Assembly: GCA_905198125.1 (NCBI GenBank)
Contig: CAJKBH010000001.1
Coordinates: 62,001-126,000 of the forward strand
DNA from: an uncultured Porphyromonadaceae bacterium
GTDB lineage: Bacteria; Bacteroidota; Bacteroidia; Bacteroidales; Muribaculaceae
DNA length: 64,000 nucleotides
Direction of reading: 5' to 3'
Below the pieces are notes generated by a model, which saw only the letters and a list, made by a program, of their open reading frames with translations, made no database searches and had not been told where the DNA came from. The stretch's first letter is position 1. Each line of letters starts with the position of its first letter. This document shows positions 48,811 through 57,896 of this stretch, in pieces. A program made the translations under genes and the position numbers.

Positions 48811-50997
48811 ATGTCAAACCTCAGAGTAAAGAGTGTGCTTGAGGCCACCGGCCGGAAAGCAGTGAAGGTTGAGCTTCCCAAGGAGCGGGTAGAGCGGTAC
48901 TACGGCAAGCAGGTGTTCAACCGACAGAAGATGTTTGAGTACCTGCCCCGCGAGACGTACATGGCGCTGATAGACGCCATCGACAACCGCAAGCCGTTGA
49001 GCCGCGAGCTGGCCGACAGCGTGGCGCAAGGCATGAAGCAGTGGGCGCTGGACAACGGCGCGCGCCACTACACTCACTGGTTCCACCCTCTGACCGGCAG
49101 CACCGCCGAGAAGCATGACGCCTTCATAGAGCATGACGGCAAAGGTGGAGTGGTAGAGAAATTCTCAGGCAAGCTTCTGGTCCAGCAGGAACCCGACGCA
49201 TCCAGCTTCCCCAACGGCGGCATCCGCAACACCTTCGAGGCCCGCGGCTACTCGGCATGGGACATCTCGTCGCCCGCATTCATCGAGGACAACACGCTGT
49301 GTATCCCCACGGTGTTCATCTCCTACACGGGCGAGAGCCTTGACTACAAGACGCCTCTGCTCCGCGCGCTTAACAGCGTGGACAAGGCCGGAACTCGCGT
49401 GGCACACTTGTTTTATCCCGAGGTGAAGCATGTTGTGGCATACCTTGGCTGGGAGCAGGAATACTTCCTGGTGGACGAGGCTCTGTATGCCGCACGTCCC
49501 GACCTGGTGATGACCGGTCGCACCCTGATGGGTCACGAATCGGCCAAGAACCAGCAGCTGGAGGACCATTATTTCGGTTCCATCCCGAGCCGCGTGGAGG
49601 CTTTCATGCTCGACCTGGAGCTGGAGGCCCACAAACTAGGCATACCCGCCAAGACACGCCACAATGAGGTAGCCCCGAACCAGTTCGAGCTGGCTCCCAT
49701 ATTCGAGGAGTGCAACCTGGCCAACGACCATAACCTGCTTCTGATGTCCATTATGGAGGAAGTGGCCAAGCGTCACAATTTCCGCGTGCTGCTGCACGAG
49801 AAGCCCTTTGCCGGCATCAACGGAAGCGGCAAGCACAACAACTGGAGTCTCGGCACCGACAACGGCACGCTGCTGTTCGCGCCCGGCAAGACCCCGGAGG
49901 ACAACCTGCGTTTCGTCACCTTCGTGGCCAACGTGATGGCTGCCGTACACAAGCACAACGGGCTGCTGAAGGCATCCATCATCACGGCCACAAACCAGCA
50001 CCGTCTGGGCGCCAACGAGGCACCCCCGGCCATCATCTCGATGTTCCTGGGTCGCCAGCTGTCCGAGGTCCTCGACAAGATCGAGAAACACGACAGCGAC
50101 TCGCTGGCAGTGAACGGCAAGGAGAAGTTCAACATCGACGTGGCTCAGATTCCCGAGCTGATGCTGGACAACACCGACCGCAACCGCACCAGCCCCTTCG
50201 CATTCACGGGTAACCGCTTCGAATACCGCGCAGTAGGCTCGTCGGCCAACAACGCCGCCGCCATGATTGCCCTGAACGCCGCCATGGCCGTGCAGCTCAA
50301 CGAGTTTGCCGATGCCGTCGAGAAGCGCATGGCCGCCGGCGAGGACAAGACCAAGGCAATCCTGTCCGAAGTACGCAAGCTGATTGTGGCATCCAAGTCC
50401 ATCCACTTCGACGGCAACGGTTACAGCGACGAATGGAAGGAGGAAGCCGCCAAGCGCGGTCTCGACACCGAGACTTCGGCTCCCCTGATGTACGACGCAT
50501 ACACACGCCCCGAAAGCGTGGAGATGTTCGAGAAATCGGGCGTCCTCAGCCTCAAGGAGATAGAGGCCCGCAACGAGGTGAAGTGGGAGACATACTCCAA
50601 GAAGATACAGATCGAGAGCCGCGTATTGGGTGACCTGGCCATAAACCACATCATCCCCGCCGCCGTGCGCTACCAGTCCACGCTGCTTGACAACGTCTAC
50701 AAGATCAAGCAGCTGTTCTCGGGCGACAAGGCCGACACGATCGCGGCAATCGACATGGAGAATATAGAACAGATAAGTGAGAACATAGCAGCCATCAAGA
50801 CCAAGGTGAAGGAGATGGTCGAGGTGCGTCACAAGGCCAACCGCATGCCCTCCGAGCGTGACAAGGCCATAGCCTATCACGACGATGTGATGCCCAAGAT
50901 GGACGAGATCCGCACACACATCGACAATCTGGAACTTATGGTGGACAACGAGATATGGCCGTTGCCCAAGTATCGCGAGCTGCTGTTTATACGTTAA
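48811..50997 (+). CDS. glnN: Glutamine synthetase type III
   Basis: 728 residues, the large GSIII form. Glutamate and ammonia are joined with ATP. Typical blocks: LLVQQEPDASSFPNGGIR, WGEQEYF-like WEQEYFLVDEA, NQFELAPIFEE, and LHEKPFAGINGSGKHNNWSL. GSIII is common in Bacteroidetes and is the main ammonium-assimilating form there. The biased codon use suggests strong expression. The next gene starts 2 bases after the stop, so nitrogen assimilation and an aminotransferase are linked. Confidence 0.95.
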   Translation: MSNLRVKSVLEATGRKAVKVELPKERVERYYGKQVFNRQKMFEYLPRETYMALIDAIDNRKPLSRELADSVAQGMKQWALDNGARHYTHWFHPLTGSTAEKHDAFIEHDGKGGVVEKFSGKLLVQQEPDASSFPNGGIRNTFEARGYSAWDISSPAFIEDNTLCIPTVFISYTGESLDYKTPLLRALNSVDKAGTRVAHLFYPEVKHVVAYLGWEQEYFLVDEALYAARPDLVMTGRTLMGHESAKNQQLEDHYFGSIPSRVEAFMLDLELEAHKLGIPAKTRHNEVAPNQFELAPIFEECNLANDHNLLLMSIMEEVAKRHNFRVLLHEKPFAGINGSGKHNNWSLGTDNGTLLFAPGKTPEDNLRFVTFVANVMAAVHKHNGLLKASIITATNQHRLGANEAPPAIISMFLGRQLSEVLDKIEKHDSDSLAVNGKEKFNIDVAQIPELMLDNTDRNRTSPFAFTGNRFEYRAVGSSANNAAAMIALNAAMAVQLNEFADAVEKRMAAGEDKTKAILSEVRKLIVASKSIHFDGNGYSDEWKEEAAKRGLDTETSAPLMYDAYTRPESVEMFEKSGVLSLKEIEARNEVKWETYSKKIQIESRVLGDLAINHIIPAAVRYQSTLLDNVYKIKQLFSGDKADTIAAIDMENIEQISENIAAIKTKVKEMVEVRHKANRMPSERDKAIAYHDDVMPKMDEIRTHIDNLELMVDNEIWPLPKYRELLFIR

Positions 50998-50999
50998 AA

Positions 51000-52211
51000 A
51001 TGTTACATCCGTCAAAACGAGGGATTTACATGCCCTCGTCACCTATCAGAAGGCTCTCCGGCGTGGCCAATGCGGCTGCCCGGAGGGGCCTTTCCGTTTA
51101 TTACCTGAACATTGGACAACCGGATATCCATACTCCCCGCGAGGCGCTGGAGGCTGTGGAAAATATCCATCTGCGCGTACTGGCCTATTCGCCGTCGGAC
51201 GGCCTGGAGAGCCTGCGCAAGAAATTTTCCGAGTATTATCACCGTTTCGGACTGGACATCAGTCCCGACGAGATCATAGTGACCGCAGGCGGTTCGGAGG
51301 CGGTGCTGTTCGCCTTCATGGCCTGTCTGGATCCGGGCGACGAGATAATAGTGCCTGAGCCGGCCTACGCCAACTATATGGCCTTCGCCGATTCGGCCGG
51401 CATACGTATCCGTCCGCTGCCCTCCAACATTCACGATGGATTCGCACTGCCGCCCGTCGAGGACTTCGAGAAGAAGATCACCAACCGTACGCGCGCCATC
51501 CTGCTGTGCAACCCCAACAACCCGACGGGATACGTTTATACCCGCAAGGAGCTGGAGGCCATCGCCGACATCTGCGAGCAGTACGACCTGTTCCTGTTCG
51601 CCGACGAGGTGTACCGCGAGTTCTGCTACACCGACCAGAAGTTTACGTCGGTGATGAGCCTGGACCGCATAGCCTACAACACGGTGATGATTGACTCCGT
51701 GTCGAAGCGGTACAGCGAGTGCGGAATCCGTATCGGCGCCCTGGTGTGCCGTAATCCGGAGATTCATGCCGCTGTGATGAAGTTCTGTCAGGCGCGTCTC
51801 AGCCCCCCGCTGTTAGGCCAGATTGTGGCCGAAGCCTCGGTGGACGCATCCGATAAATACATCAGGGACGTGTACGACGAGTACAAAAAGCGCCGCGACT
51901 TCCTGGTGGAGCGCATCAACCGCATCCCGGGCTGCTACGCCCCGATGCCCGACGGCGCCTTCTATACGATGGTGGAGCTGCCGGTGGACGACGCCGACAA
52001 GTTCTGCAAGTGGTGTCTCGAGGAGTTTGAGTACGAAGGGGGCACCGTGTTCCTGGCTCCCGGCAGCGGATTCTATTCCAATCCCGCAATGGGACGCCGA
52101 CAGGCGCGCATCGCATACGTGCATGACATTGAGTATCTGGCCAAAGGCCTTGACATTCTGGAGCATGCCCTGGAGGCATATCCCAACAGAATCACAGATC
52201 TTGGATTATGA
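51000..52211 (+). CDS. PLP-dependent aminotransferase class I
   Basis: 403 residues from the ATG at 51000 (MLHPSKRGIYMPSSPIRRLS), right after the glnN stop; the frame extends into glnN but that part is shadow. PLP features: YLNIGQPDIHTP, NPNNPTGYVYTRKE, and the Schiff-base lysine in DSVSKRYSECGIRIG. It resembles aspartate/aromatic aminotransferases; the amino acid substrate is not certain. Its stop overlaps the next start (ATGA). Confidence 0.88.
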   Translation: MLHPSKRGIYMPSSPIRRLSGVANAAARRGLSVYYLNIGQPDIHTPREALEAVENIHLRVLAYSPSDGLESLRKKFSEYYHRFGLDISPDEIIVTAGGSEAVLFAFMACLDPGDEIIVPEPAYANYMAFADSAGIRIRPLPSNIHDGFALPPVEDFEKKITNRTRAILLCNPNNPTGYVYTRKELEAIADICEQYDLFLFADEVYREFCYTDQKFTSVMSLDRIAYNTVMIDSVSKRYSECGIRIGALVCRNPEIHAAVMKFCQARLSPPLLGQIVAEASVDASDKYIRDVYDEYKKRRDFLVERINRIPGCYAPMPDGAFYTMVELPVDDADKFCKWCLEEFEYEGGTVFLAPGSGFYSNPAMGRRQARIAYVHDIEYLAKGLDILEHALEAYPNRITDLGL

Positions 52212-53404
52212 ACATAAGAGAAATAACATCCGGCATATATTACACGGGCGTCAACGACCGCGTTACCGATAAGTTCGAGGGCATGTGGCCGCTGCCGTAC
52301 GGTGTGAGCTATAATGCCTATCTGGTGCGTGGCTCCAAGGCCACGGCGCTTATGGACACCGTAGAGATCACCGAGGTTCACGAATACCTCGATGCAGTGG
52401 AGCGTACGCTGCAGGGCTCCACGCCCGACTACCTGGTGGTGCATCACATGGAGCCTGACCATTCCGGTTCCATTCCGGAAGTGGTACGACGCTGGCCCAA
52501 CCTTAAGATAGTGGGCAACGCGCAGACCGTCGGCATGATCAAAGGCTTCTACCACGTGGACGACGAAAGCCGCTTCGTAATTGTCAAGGACGGCGACACC
52601 ATCGACCTGGGCGACATGACGCTGCTGTTCCGCCTCACGCCCATGGTGCACTGGCCCGAGACCATGATGACGTATGTAGCCGAAAGGGGAGTGCTGTTCT
52701 CGGGCGACGCTTTCGGGTGCTTCGGCGCGCTGAACGGCGGTCTGATCGATACGGAGATGGACACAACCGTATATTGGGACGAGATGTACCGCTATTACAG
52801 CAACATCGTGGGTAAGTATGGCCGCTTCGTGCAGCAGGCGTTGCAGAAACTGAGCGGTGTCACCCCCGAGTATATCTGCACCACCCACGGACCGGTATGG
52901 CATGAGAAGATAGCCGAAGTGATGGGTATCTACGACCGCCTCAGCCGCTACGAAGGTGAGGATGGCGTGACCATCATCTATGGCTCGATGTACGGCAATA
53001 CGGCCGAGGTGGCCGAGGAGATAGCACGCGGACTGGCCAAGGCCGGAGTGAAGAACATCAGGATACACAACGCCTCGCACAGCGACATGAGCTATATGAT
53101 CAGCGACGCCTTCCGTTACAAGGGCCTGATAGTGGGGAGCGCCACATACAGCATGACGCTGTTCCCGCCCGTCAGGGCATTGCTGACGGCCCTGCAGGTG
53201 CGCGAGGTGAAGAACAAGGTGTTCGCCGGATTCGGCAGCTATACGTGGGCCGCAAACGTCGTAAAGAAGGAAATGGACGATTTCTGCGCCGCTGCCGGTA
53301 TGGAAATGCAGGGCTTCGTGATGATGAAGCAGGGCATTGACGAAGATGTCCGCAACTCCGCTCGTGCCCTGGCTGCCGAGGTGGCCGCTAAACTTAATTC
53401 CTGA
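52208..53404 (+). CDS. fprA: A-type flavoprotein (flavodiiron, oxygen/NO reductase)
   Basis: 398 residues. The N-terminal MBL-like domain has the di-iron motif H80-M-E82-P-D84-H85, followed by H, D and H ligands (MVHWPETMM, FSGDAFG, TTHGPVWH). The C-terminal part (about 250-398) is a flavodoxin domain (IIYGSMYGNTAEVAEEIA). Flavodiiron proteins reduce oxygen to water or NO to N2O and protect anaerobes. The start overlaps the aminotransferase stop by four bases. Confidence 0.93.
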   Translation: MNIREITSGIYYTGVNDRVTDKFEGMWPLPYGVSYNAYLVRGSKATALMDTVEITEVHEYLDAVERTLQGSTPDYLVVHHMEPDHSGSIPEVVRRWPNLKIVGNAQTVGMIKGFYHVDDESRFVIVKDGDTIDLGDMTLLFRLTPMVHWPETMMTYVAERGVLFSGDAFGCFGALNGGLIDTEMDTTVYWDEMYRYYSNIVGKYGRFVQQALQKLSGVTPEYICTTHGPVWHEKIAEVMGIYDRLSRYEGEDGVTIIYGSMYGNTAEVAEEIARGLAKAGVKNIRIHNASHSDMSYMISDAFRYKGLIVGSATYSMTLFPPVRALLTALQVREVKNKVFAGFGSYTWAANVVKKEMDDFCAAAGMEMQGFVMMKQGIDEDVRNSARALAAEVAAKLNS

Positions 53405-53414
53405 CTGAATATTT

Positions 53415-54113
53415 ATGATACTTGACATGATACCTCTGGCCATATTCGATGCCAGCAGTTTCTTCCAATGGTTCGTGGAGAATGCCAACTATCTGTTCGT
53501 GTTCGTGTTCATGACCATCGAGAGTTCGTTTATACCCTTCCCGTCGGAGGTGGTCGTGCCCCCGGCGGCCTATCTGGCCTGCACCAATTCCGGTGCCGGT
53601 TCGGACATGAACATATATATGGTGGTAGTGATGGCCACGCTCGGGGCATTGTGCGGAGCGTTCATCAACTATTATCTGTCGTTGTGGGTGGGCCGTCCGG
53701 TTATCTACCGCTTTGCCGACAGTAAATTAGGTCACGCCTGCATGATAGACCGCGCCAAGGTGGAGAAGGCCGAGAAATATTTCGACGACCACGGGGCGGT
53801 GTCCACGTTCGTGGGCCGTCTGATACCCGCCATCCGCCAGCTGATCTCGATACCGGCCGGAATATCGCGTATGAACGTGGGACAGTTCGCGCTGTTCACC
53901 GCCCTTGGCGCCGGAGTATGGAACGCCATACTGGCCGGACTCGGCTACTGGCTCTCGACCGCCGTTCCGCCGGAAATGCTGTTTGAGAAAGTGGAGGAAT
54001 ACAACCGTTATCTGACCTGGGCCGGCTACGGCATCCTGCTGATATGTATCCTGGTGATACTATGGAACGCATTCGGCAAGCACCGCAAGAAGGACATCGC
54101 GCCCAAAGAGTGA
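53415..54113 (+). CDS. DedA-family membrane protein
   Basis: 232 residues with about five helices. Family motifs: ESSFIPFPSEVVVPPAAYLA, GRLIPAIRQLISIPAGISRMN (the conserved FxGRxxPxxRxxxxxPAG pattern). DedA proteins are thought to flip undecaprenyl phosphate or phospholipid across the membrane. The start is 10 bases after fprA, so it is likely in the same operon. Confidence 0.9.
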   Translation: MILDMIPLAIFDASSFFQWFVENANYLFVFVFMTIESSFIPFPSEVVVPPAAYLACTNSGAGSDMNIYMVVVMATLGALCGAFINYYLSLWVGRPVIYRFADSKLGHACMIDRAKVEKAEKYFDDHGAVSTFVGRLIPAIRQLISIPAGISRMNVGQFALFTALGAGVWNAILAGLGYWLSTAVPPEMLFEKVEEYNRYLTWAGYGILLICILVILWNAFGKHRKKDIAPKE

Positions 54114-54131
54114 ATCCTTAAATCTAAATAA

Positions 54132-54178
54132 AAATTGCGCATCGCGAATTGTGCATTGCGCTTTTTTAATAATGCATC
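54132..54178 (+). repeat. TGCGCATTGCG-type micro-repeat with T run
   Basis: ATTGCGCATCGCGAATTGTG and CATTGCGCTTTTTT are related units; the pair can fold and is followed by six T residues, so it may also act as the DedA terminator. Confidence 0.45.
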
Positions 54179-54202
54179 GTGCATTCTTAAACCATAAAAC
54201 AC

Positions 54203-54847
54203 ATGAAAGTAAGTCCGTCGCTGCTCGCAGCCAATTTCGCCGACCTGAAGCCTCAGCTTCAGATGATCAATGAATCGGAGGCAGACTATCTGCACCTGGA
54301 TGTAATGGATGGCGTGTTCGTCCCCAACATATCGTTCGGGTTCCCTGTCCTGAAATCAGTGTCGGAAGTGGTTACAAAGCCGCTTGACGTGCATCTGATG
54401 ATAGTGGAGCCGCAGAAATGGGTGAGTCAGGTGCGCGACCTCGGCGCCGAGATCATGAACGTGCACCAGGAGGCCTGCGTGCACCTGGACCGCTGCATCC
54501 ACACCATCCATCAGGCCGGCATGAAGGCCGGCGTCACGCTGTGTCCCTCCACGCCGGTCGAGATGCTGCGCGACGTGATTCACGAGGTGGAGTTAGTGCT
54601 GATCATGACGGTCAATCCCGGTTTCGGCGGCCAGGAATTCATAATGCACAGCCTTGACAAGATACGCCGTCTGCGCGCCCTGATTGACGAGACCGGTTCA
54701 AAGGCCATGATCGAGGCCGACGGCGGCGTCAACGGCCGCACCGCCCCGCTGTTGGCAGAAGCCGGCGCCGACATCCTGGTCAGCGGCTCCTACGTATTCA
54801 AGGCTCCCGACCCCAAGGCTTGCATCCGCGACCTCCGCGCCCTGTAA
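54203..54847 (+). CDS. rpe: Ribulose-phosphate 3-epimerase
   Basis: 214 residues, TIM barrel. It interconverts ribulose-5-P and xylulose-5-P in the pentose phosphate pathway. Blocks: SPSLLAANFADL, YLHLDVMDGVFVPNISFG, HLMIVEP, MTVNPGFGGQEFI, EADGGVN and VSGSYVFK. Normal length. Confidence 0.95.
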   Translation: MKVSPSLLAANFADLKPQLQMINESEADYLHLDVMDGVFVPNISFGFPVLKSVSEVVTKPLDVHLMIVEPQKWVSQVRDLGAEIMNVHQEACVHLDRCIHTIHQAGMKAGVTLCPSTPVEMLRDVIHEVELVLIMTVNPGFGGQEFIMHSLDKIRRLRALIDETGSKAMIEADGGVNGRTAPLLAEAGADILVSGSYVFKAPDPKACIRDLRAL

Positions 54848-54908
54848 AGCGCATTCCGGGTATGCCCGATGCGGAAATATAAGTAATTGATTTTTTAATC
54901 ATAACCAT

Positions 54909-54946
54909 GACGGAAAAGGCTATGGCTTTTTCCGTCAACTTTTTTC
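54909..54946 (+). terminator. Terminator of rpe
   Basis: GACGGAAAAGGC and GGCTTTTTCCGTC pair with one mismatch, followed by AACTTTTTT. Confidence 0.85.
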
Positions 54947-54964
54947 TATTGACAGATTTTTTAG

Positions 54965-54972
54965 TAAATTTG
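54965..54972 (+). promoter_or_regulatory. -7 box of the YhcG-type nuclease gene
   Basis: TAAATTTG, 38 bases before the ATG at 55003. Confidence 0.55.
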
Positions 54973-55002
54973 TAGTCTTGATAAATTGTTAAGCTGTTTC
55001 TG

Positions 55003-56100
55003 ATGAGTAAGATAATTCGACAAAATACACCATTGCCTGCACCTGAGGTTATAGAGCCTCTATACAACCGGGCGTCCGCCATTATTGAAGATGCACGTTC
55101 AAAAGCCTACCGCCAGGTCAATGAGAGCCTTGTAAGGCGAAACTGGGAGTTGGGTCAGATTATAGCCGAAGAAGAACTCAACGGCGAGGACCGCGCCAAA
55201 TATGGGGCTTCGGTAATCAAGGAACTTTCCAGGCGGCTGACGGCCACTTACGGTAAAGGGTTCACCAAGACGAATCTTTACAGTTATGTAAATTTCTTCA
55301 ATATGTTCCCGCGAATTTTCCACACACTGTGTGGAAAATCTGCTGATTTACTTTCTTGGTCACATTATCGTGTTCTTATTCAAGAGCTTAATGATGACGC
55401 CCGTCAATGGTATGAAGCTGAAGCGGCATCTCAGGATTGGAGTGTGCGAACCCTTCAGCGCAATATCAGTTCACAATATTATCATAGGCTGCTTGCCTCT
55501 CAGCGCAAAGACCTTGTCAAGAAAGAGATGTTGCAGCTTACGGCTCCATTGCAGGCACCTGATCCGACAGAGTTCATTAAAAATCCCGTCATAGGGGAAT
55601 TTCTGGGTTTCACTGCAGACTCATCCTTCAGGGAAACTGATCTGGAGCAGTCCATAATTGATAATCTGGAGAAATTTCTGCTTGAGCTTGGCAAAGGTTT
55701 TGCATTTGTAGCTCGTCAGCAACATATCCATACCGAGAAAGAAGATTACTTTATCGATCTTGTTTTCTATAACATCTATCTGAAATGCTACGTGTTGATT
55801 GACCTGAAGACATCAAAGATTCGTCATCAGGACGTTGGACAGATGGATATGTATGTGAGGATGTACGACCAATTTAAGCGTACAGATAGTGATAATCCTA
55901 CCATTGGGATACTTCTATGTGGTGATACGGATGAAGACATTGCGCGTTATTCAGTGCTACATGACAACGATCACATGTTTGCGTCTAAGTATATGACTTA
56001 TATGCCGTCGCCCGAACAGCTCCGAGCCGAGATAGAACGTCAGAAAGAGATTTTCTACCTACAGCAACAGTCCAAGGACGATGAAGGAAAGTCCTTATGA
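55003..56100 (+). CDS. YhcG-type PD-(D/E)XK nuclease (DUF1016)
   Basis: 365 residues. The N-terminal DUF1016_N domain has ARSKAYRQVNESLVRRNWEL and YGASVIKELSRRLTATYGKG. The C-terminal nuclease domain has DYFIDLVFYN, then YVLIDLKTSK (D, then D-x-K) and GQMDMYVRMYD. Such proteins are linked to restriction systems and mobile DNA; their cellular target is unclear. The gene is AT-richer than its neighbours, which fits an acquired gene. No partner gene is adjacent. Confidence 0.85.
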   Translation: MSKIIRQNTPLPAPEVIEPLYNRASAIIEDARSKAYRQVNESLVRRNWELGQIIAEEELNGEDRAKYGASVIKELSRRLTATYGKGFTKTNLYSYVNFFNMFPRIFHTLCGKSADLLSWSHYRVLIQELNDDARQWYEAEAASQDWSVRTLQRNISSQYYHRLLASQRKDLVKKEMLQLTAPLQAPDPTEFIKNPVIGEFLGFTADSSFRETDLEQSIIDNLEKFLLELGKGFAFVARQQHIHTEKEDYFIDLVFYNIYLKCYVLIDLKTSKIRHQDVGQMDMYVRMYDQFKRTDSDNPTIGILLCGDTDEDIARYSVLHDNDHMFASKYMTYMPSPEQLRAEIERQKEIFYLQQQSKDDEGKSL

Positions 56101-56314
56101 TTTATCAGTAGGCTTTGCATAGTGGTGCGGGCATTCCGTGCCGCGCAACCGGCAAGGATCAGATACGGACGATAATATCTAACATCAAGACTATAGATTA
56201 TAATATAAGAATTAATGGTCTATGAAAGCAAAATGTTGGTAAAAGCAATAACTGCTATACAAATGATGTTCTTCTAAAAAGGAACGCTTTACAAATAGGA
56301 GTCGGATATAAAGT

Positions 56315-57001
56315 ATGAGAAGGCTGTTATATATAATAATGACTGTCGGGGTGTTGCTGGTTGGTGCTTCATCGGCATGTTCACGCGACGAGGAAGTATC
56401 TCCGGGGTCTGATTCAAAGCCGGATATAGATTCTGAATTTGTGCCGTCGGGAACATGGAAGATGACCTACGATTCTTATAAATGTATGACTGCCGGGGGT
56501 GATTACAATGATCGGACGAAAAATGTGATAATAACCACGGCCGGGAATAGCGTAACGATTAAGGGTTTGTTTTTGGTATATCCCGATGGGAATGTCACTG
56601 GAACTGTAGAGGGCCATAAGCTGATATTGGAACCTAATCAACAAATGTGTGACGACAAAAAGGGTAATCCTGTGTATTTTATATGTGGAGAAGCGGATTG
56701 GTCTTTTAGTTCGGGACATACTTTCCAGGAAGAAAGCGTAAGTTTTAATAATATCGGTCCGGTATCTTTCTTAATTTCTGACGATGGGAAGACAATGACA
56801 GTTGAAGATGCCCGTAATGGACGCAATGGACGCAAAGCATTCTGGTATAGCGATAAGCCTGATAAAAAGATATACTTTAATTCAGGAGATTCGTATGGGT
56901 ATGATGAGGATGGGAATTTTATTGGTACTCCTTATGGTACCGGCTTCCCCGATGTAGACTTTAAGGTTAATATCAAACTCGAGAAAATCGACACAGAATA
57001 G
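56315..57001 (+). CDS. Lipoprotein of unknown function
   Basis: 228 residues. The start MRRLLYIIMTVGVLLVGASSAC is a lipoprotein signal with Cys at 22, then a short acidic linker. The mature domain is beta-rich (GTWKMTYDSYK, NVIITTAGNSVTIKGLFLVY, GNVTGTVEGHKLIL, GPVSFLISDDGKTMTVEDA), like lipocalin-type lipoproteins of Bacteroidales. No family is claimed. AT-rich composition compared with rpe suggests an acquired region. The preceding gap 56101-56314 holds no feature that I can see. Confidence 0.65.
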   Translation: MRRLLYIIMTVGVLLVGASSACSRDEEVSPGSDSKPDIDSEFVPSGTWKMTYDSYKCMTAGGDYNDRTKNVIITTAGNSVTIKGLFLVYPDGNVTGTVEGHKLILEPNQQMCDDKKGNPVYFICGEADWSFSSGHTFQEESVSFNNIGPVSFLISDDGKTMTVEDARNGRNGRKAFWYSDKPDKKIYFNSGDSYGYDEDGNFIGTPYGTGFPDVDFKVNIKLEKIDTE

Positions 57002-57047
57002 CGTGTTACCCATCTGACGCATCTGGCGAGCAGGCCGGACTGCGCCG

Positions 57048-57271
57048 ATAACGCGCCAGTATCTTAAGGATCTGAAACTTGCGCGTAAACGGAACTTGAT
57101 GGGAGCAAACTGAATGATATAATTCAAAAACTTTCAAATGGAGAGGTTTTGCCTCCCAAGAATCGAGACCATTCCCTGATTAATGATTATAAGGGATGTC
57201 GGGAGTGTCATATCACTCCCGACCGGCTGTTGATTTATCGTCGCAAAGACGTATTACAGATAATTTCATGA
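57048..57271 (+). pseudogene. Frameshifted YafQ/RelE-type toxin remnant
   Basis: Not an intact frame, but two frames together give a toxin: ITRQYLKDLKLARKRNLMGA N in one (57048-57113), then LNDIIQKLSNGEVLPPKNRD, HSLINDYKGCRECHITPDRL, LIYRRKDVLQIIS in the next, up to the TGA at 57269-57271. The order and residues (pLP..yRDH.L..DYKG.RECHI.PDWLLIY) match YafQ-type mRNA interferases. The start codon is missing, there is a one-base frameshift near 57111, and the C-terminal RTGTHSDLF is lost. No antitoxin gene is visible. Confidence 0.8.
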
Positions 57272-57338
57272 GTACGTACCGGCAGTCACTCAGACGTATT
57301 CAGACTTATTCTGAGTAAAATCCATAGGAAAGGATTCA

Positions 57339-57839
57339 TTATTCTTTGCGGTAGAGCGGGGCGGTCGGGGGTTCCTGGCCTTTGATGACGTTGTGGTAGT
57401 AGGCGTAGGTCATCGGGATGCCGGTGCCTTCCACGGCATTGACCAGATGACACAGCACGAGCGTATGCGTGTCGCAGTCCACCGTCTCGTACGCCTCGAG
57501 TATCAGGCGGCCGGCAAATGTGCCTTTCACACACGGCACATAATCTATCAGGTCATAGCCGATGCCCTCGTATTTGTCCATGTCGCGCGAACTGAAGAAA
57601 CCGAAACGGCCTATCAGCATCGGATCCGTATCCTGCGACAGGATGGAAACGGAGAAGCGTCCGCTTTCCTTCACCGCCTCCAGTGTGTAGTTGCTCTTAT
57701 TCAGTGATACTGCCACGATAGGTCCCTTGGACGTTAACTGGAAACAGGTGTTGATGGTGCAGCCGACGGCGCGGCCGTCCTTGAACGCTCCGACGATGTA
57801 TACTCCGTACGACAGGTTGTAAAGTGCTTTCAAATCCAT
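57339..57839 (-). CDS. Flavin reductase-like FMN-binding protein
   Basis: 166 residues. The opening LKALYNLSYGVYIVGAFKDGRAVGCTINTC and SKGPIVAVSLNKSNYT match the FMN-binding flavin reductase domain, with SVSILSQDTDPMLIGRFGF after it. In anaerobes such domains often pair with rubredoxin or flavodiiron proteins to reduce oxygen; fprA is 4 kb away, so that link is only possible. Normal length for a single-domain form. Confidence 0.85.
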   Translation of the reverse strand: MDLKALYNLSYGVYIVGAFKDGRAVGCTINTCFQLTSKGPIVAVSLNKSNYTLEAVKESGRFSVSILSQDTDPMLIGRFGFFSSRDMDKYEGIGYDLIDYVPCVKGTFAGRLILEAYETVDCDTHTLVLCHLVNAVEGTGIPMTYAYYHNVIKGQEPPTAPLYRKE

Positions 57840-57896
57840 AAAGTATGCTATTAAGTGTTTACATAATAAACGCCAAAATAGCCCGAAAGTTTTACT

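Noticed and set aside
49636..51042. 468-codon minus-strand frame opposite glnN
   Set aside because: Shadow of the strongly biased glutamine synthetase gene; composition is meaningless Val/Leu/His-rich sequence.
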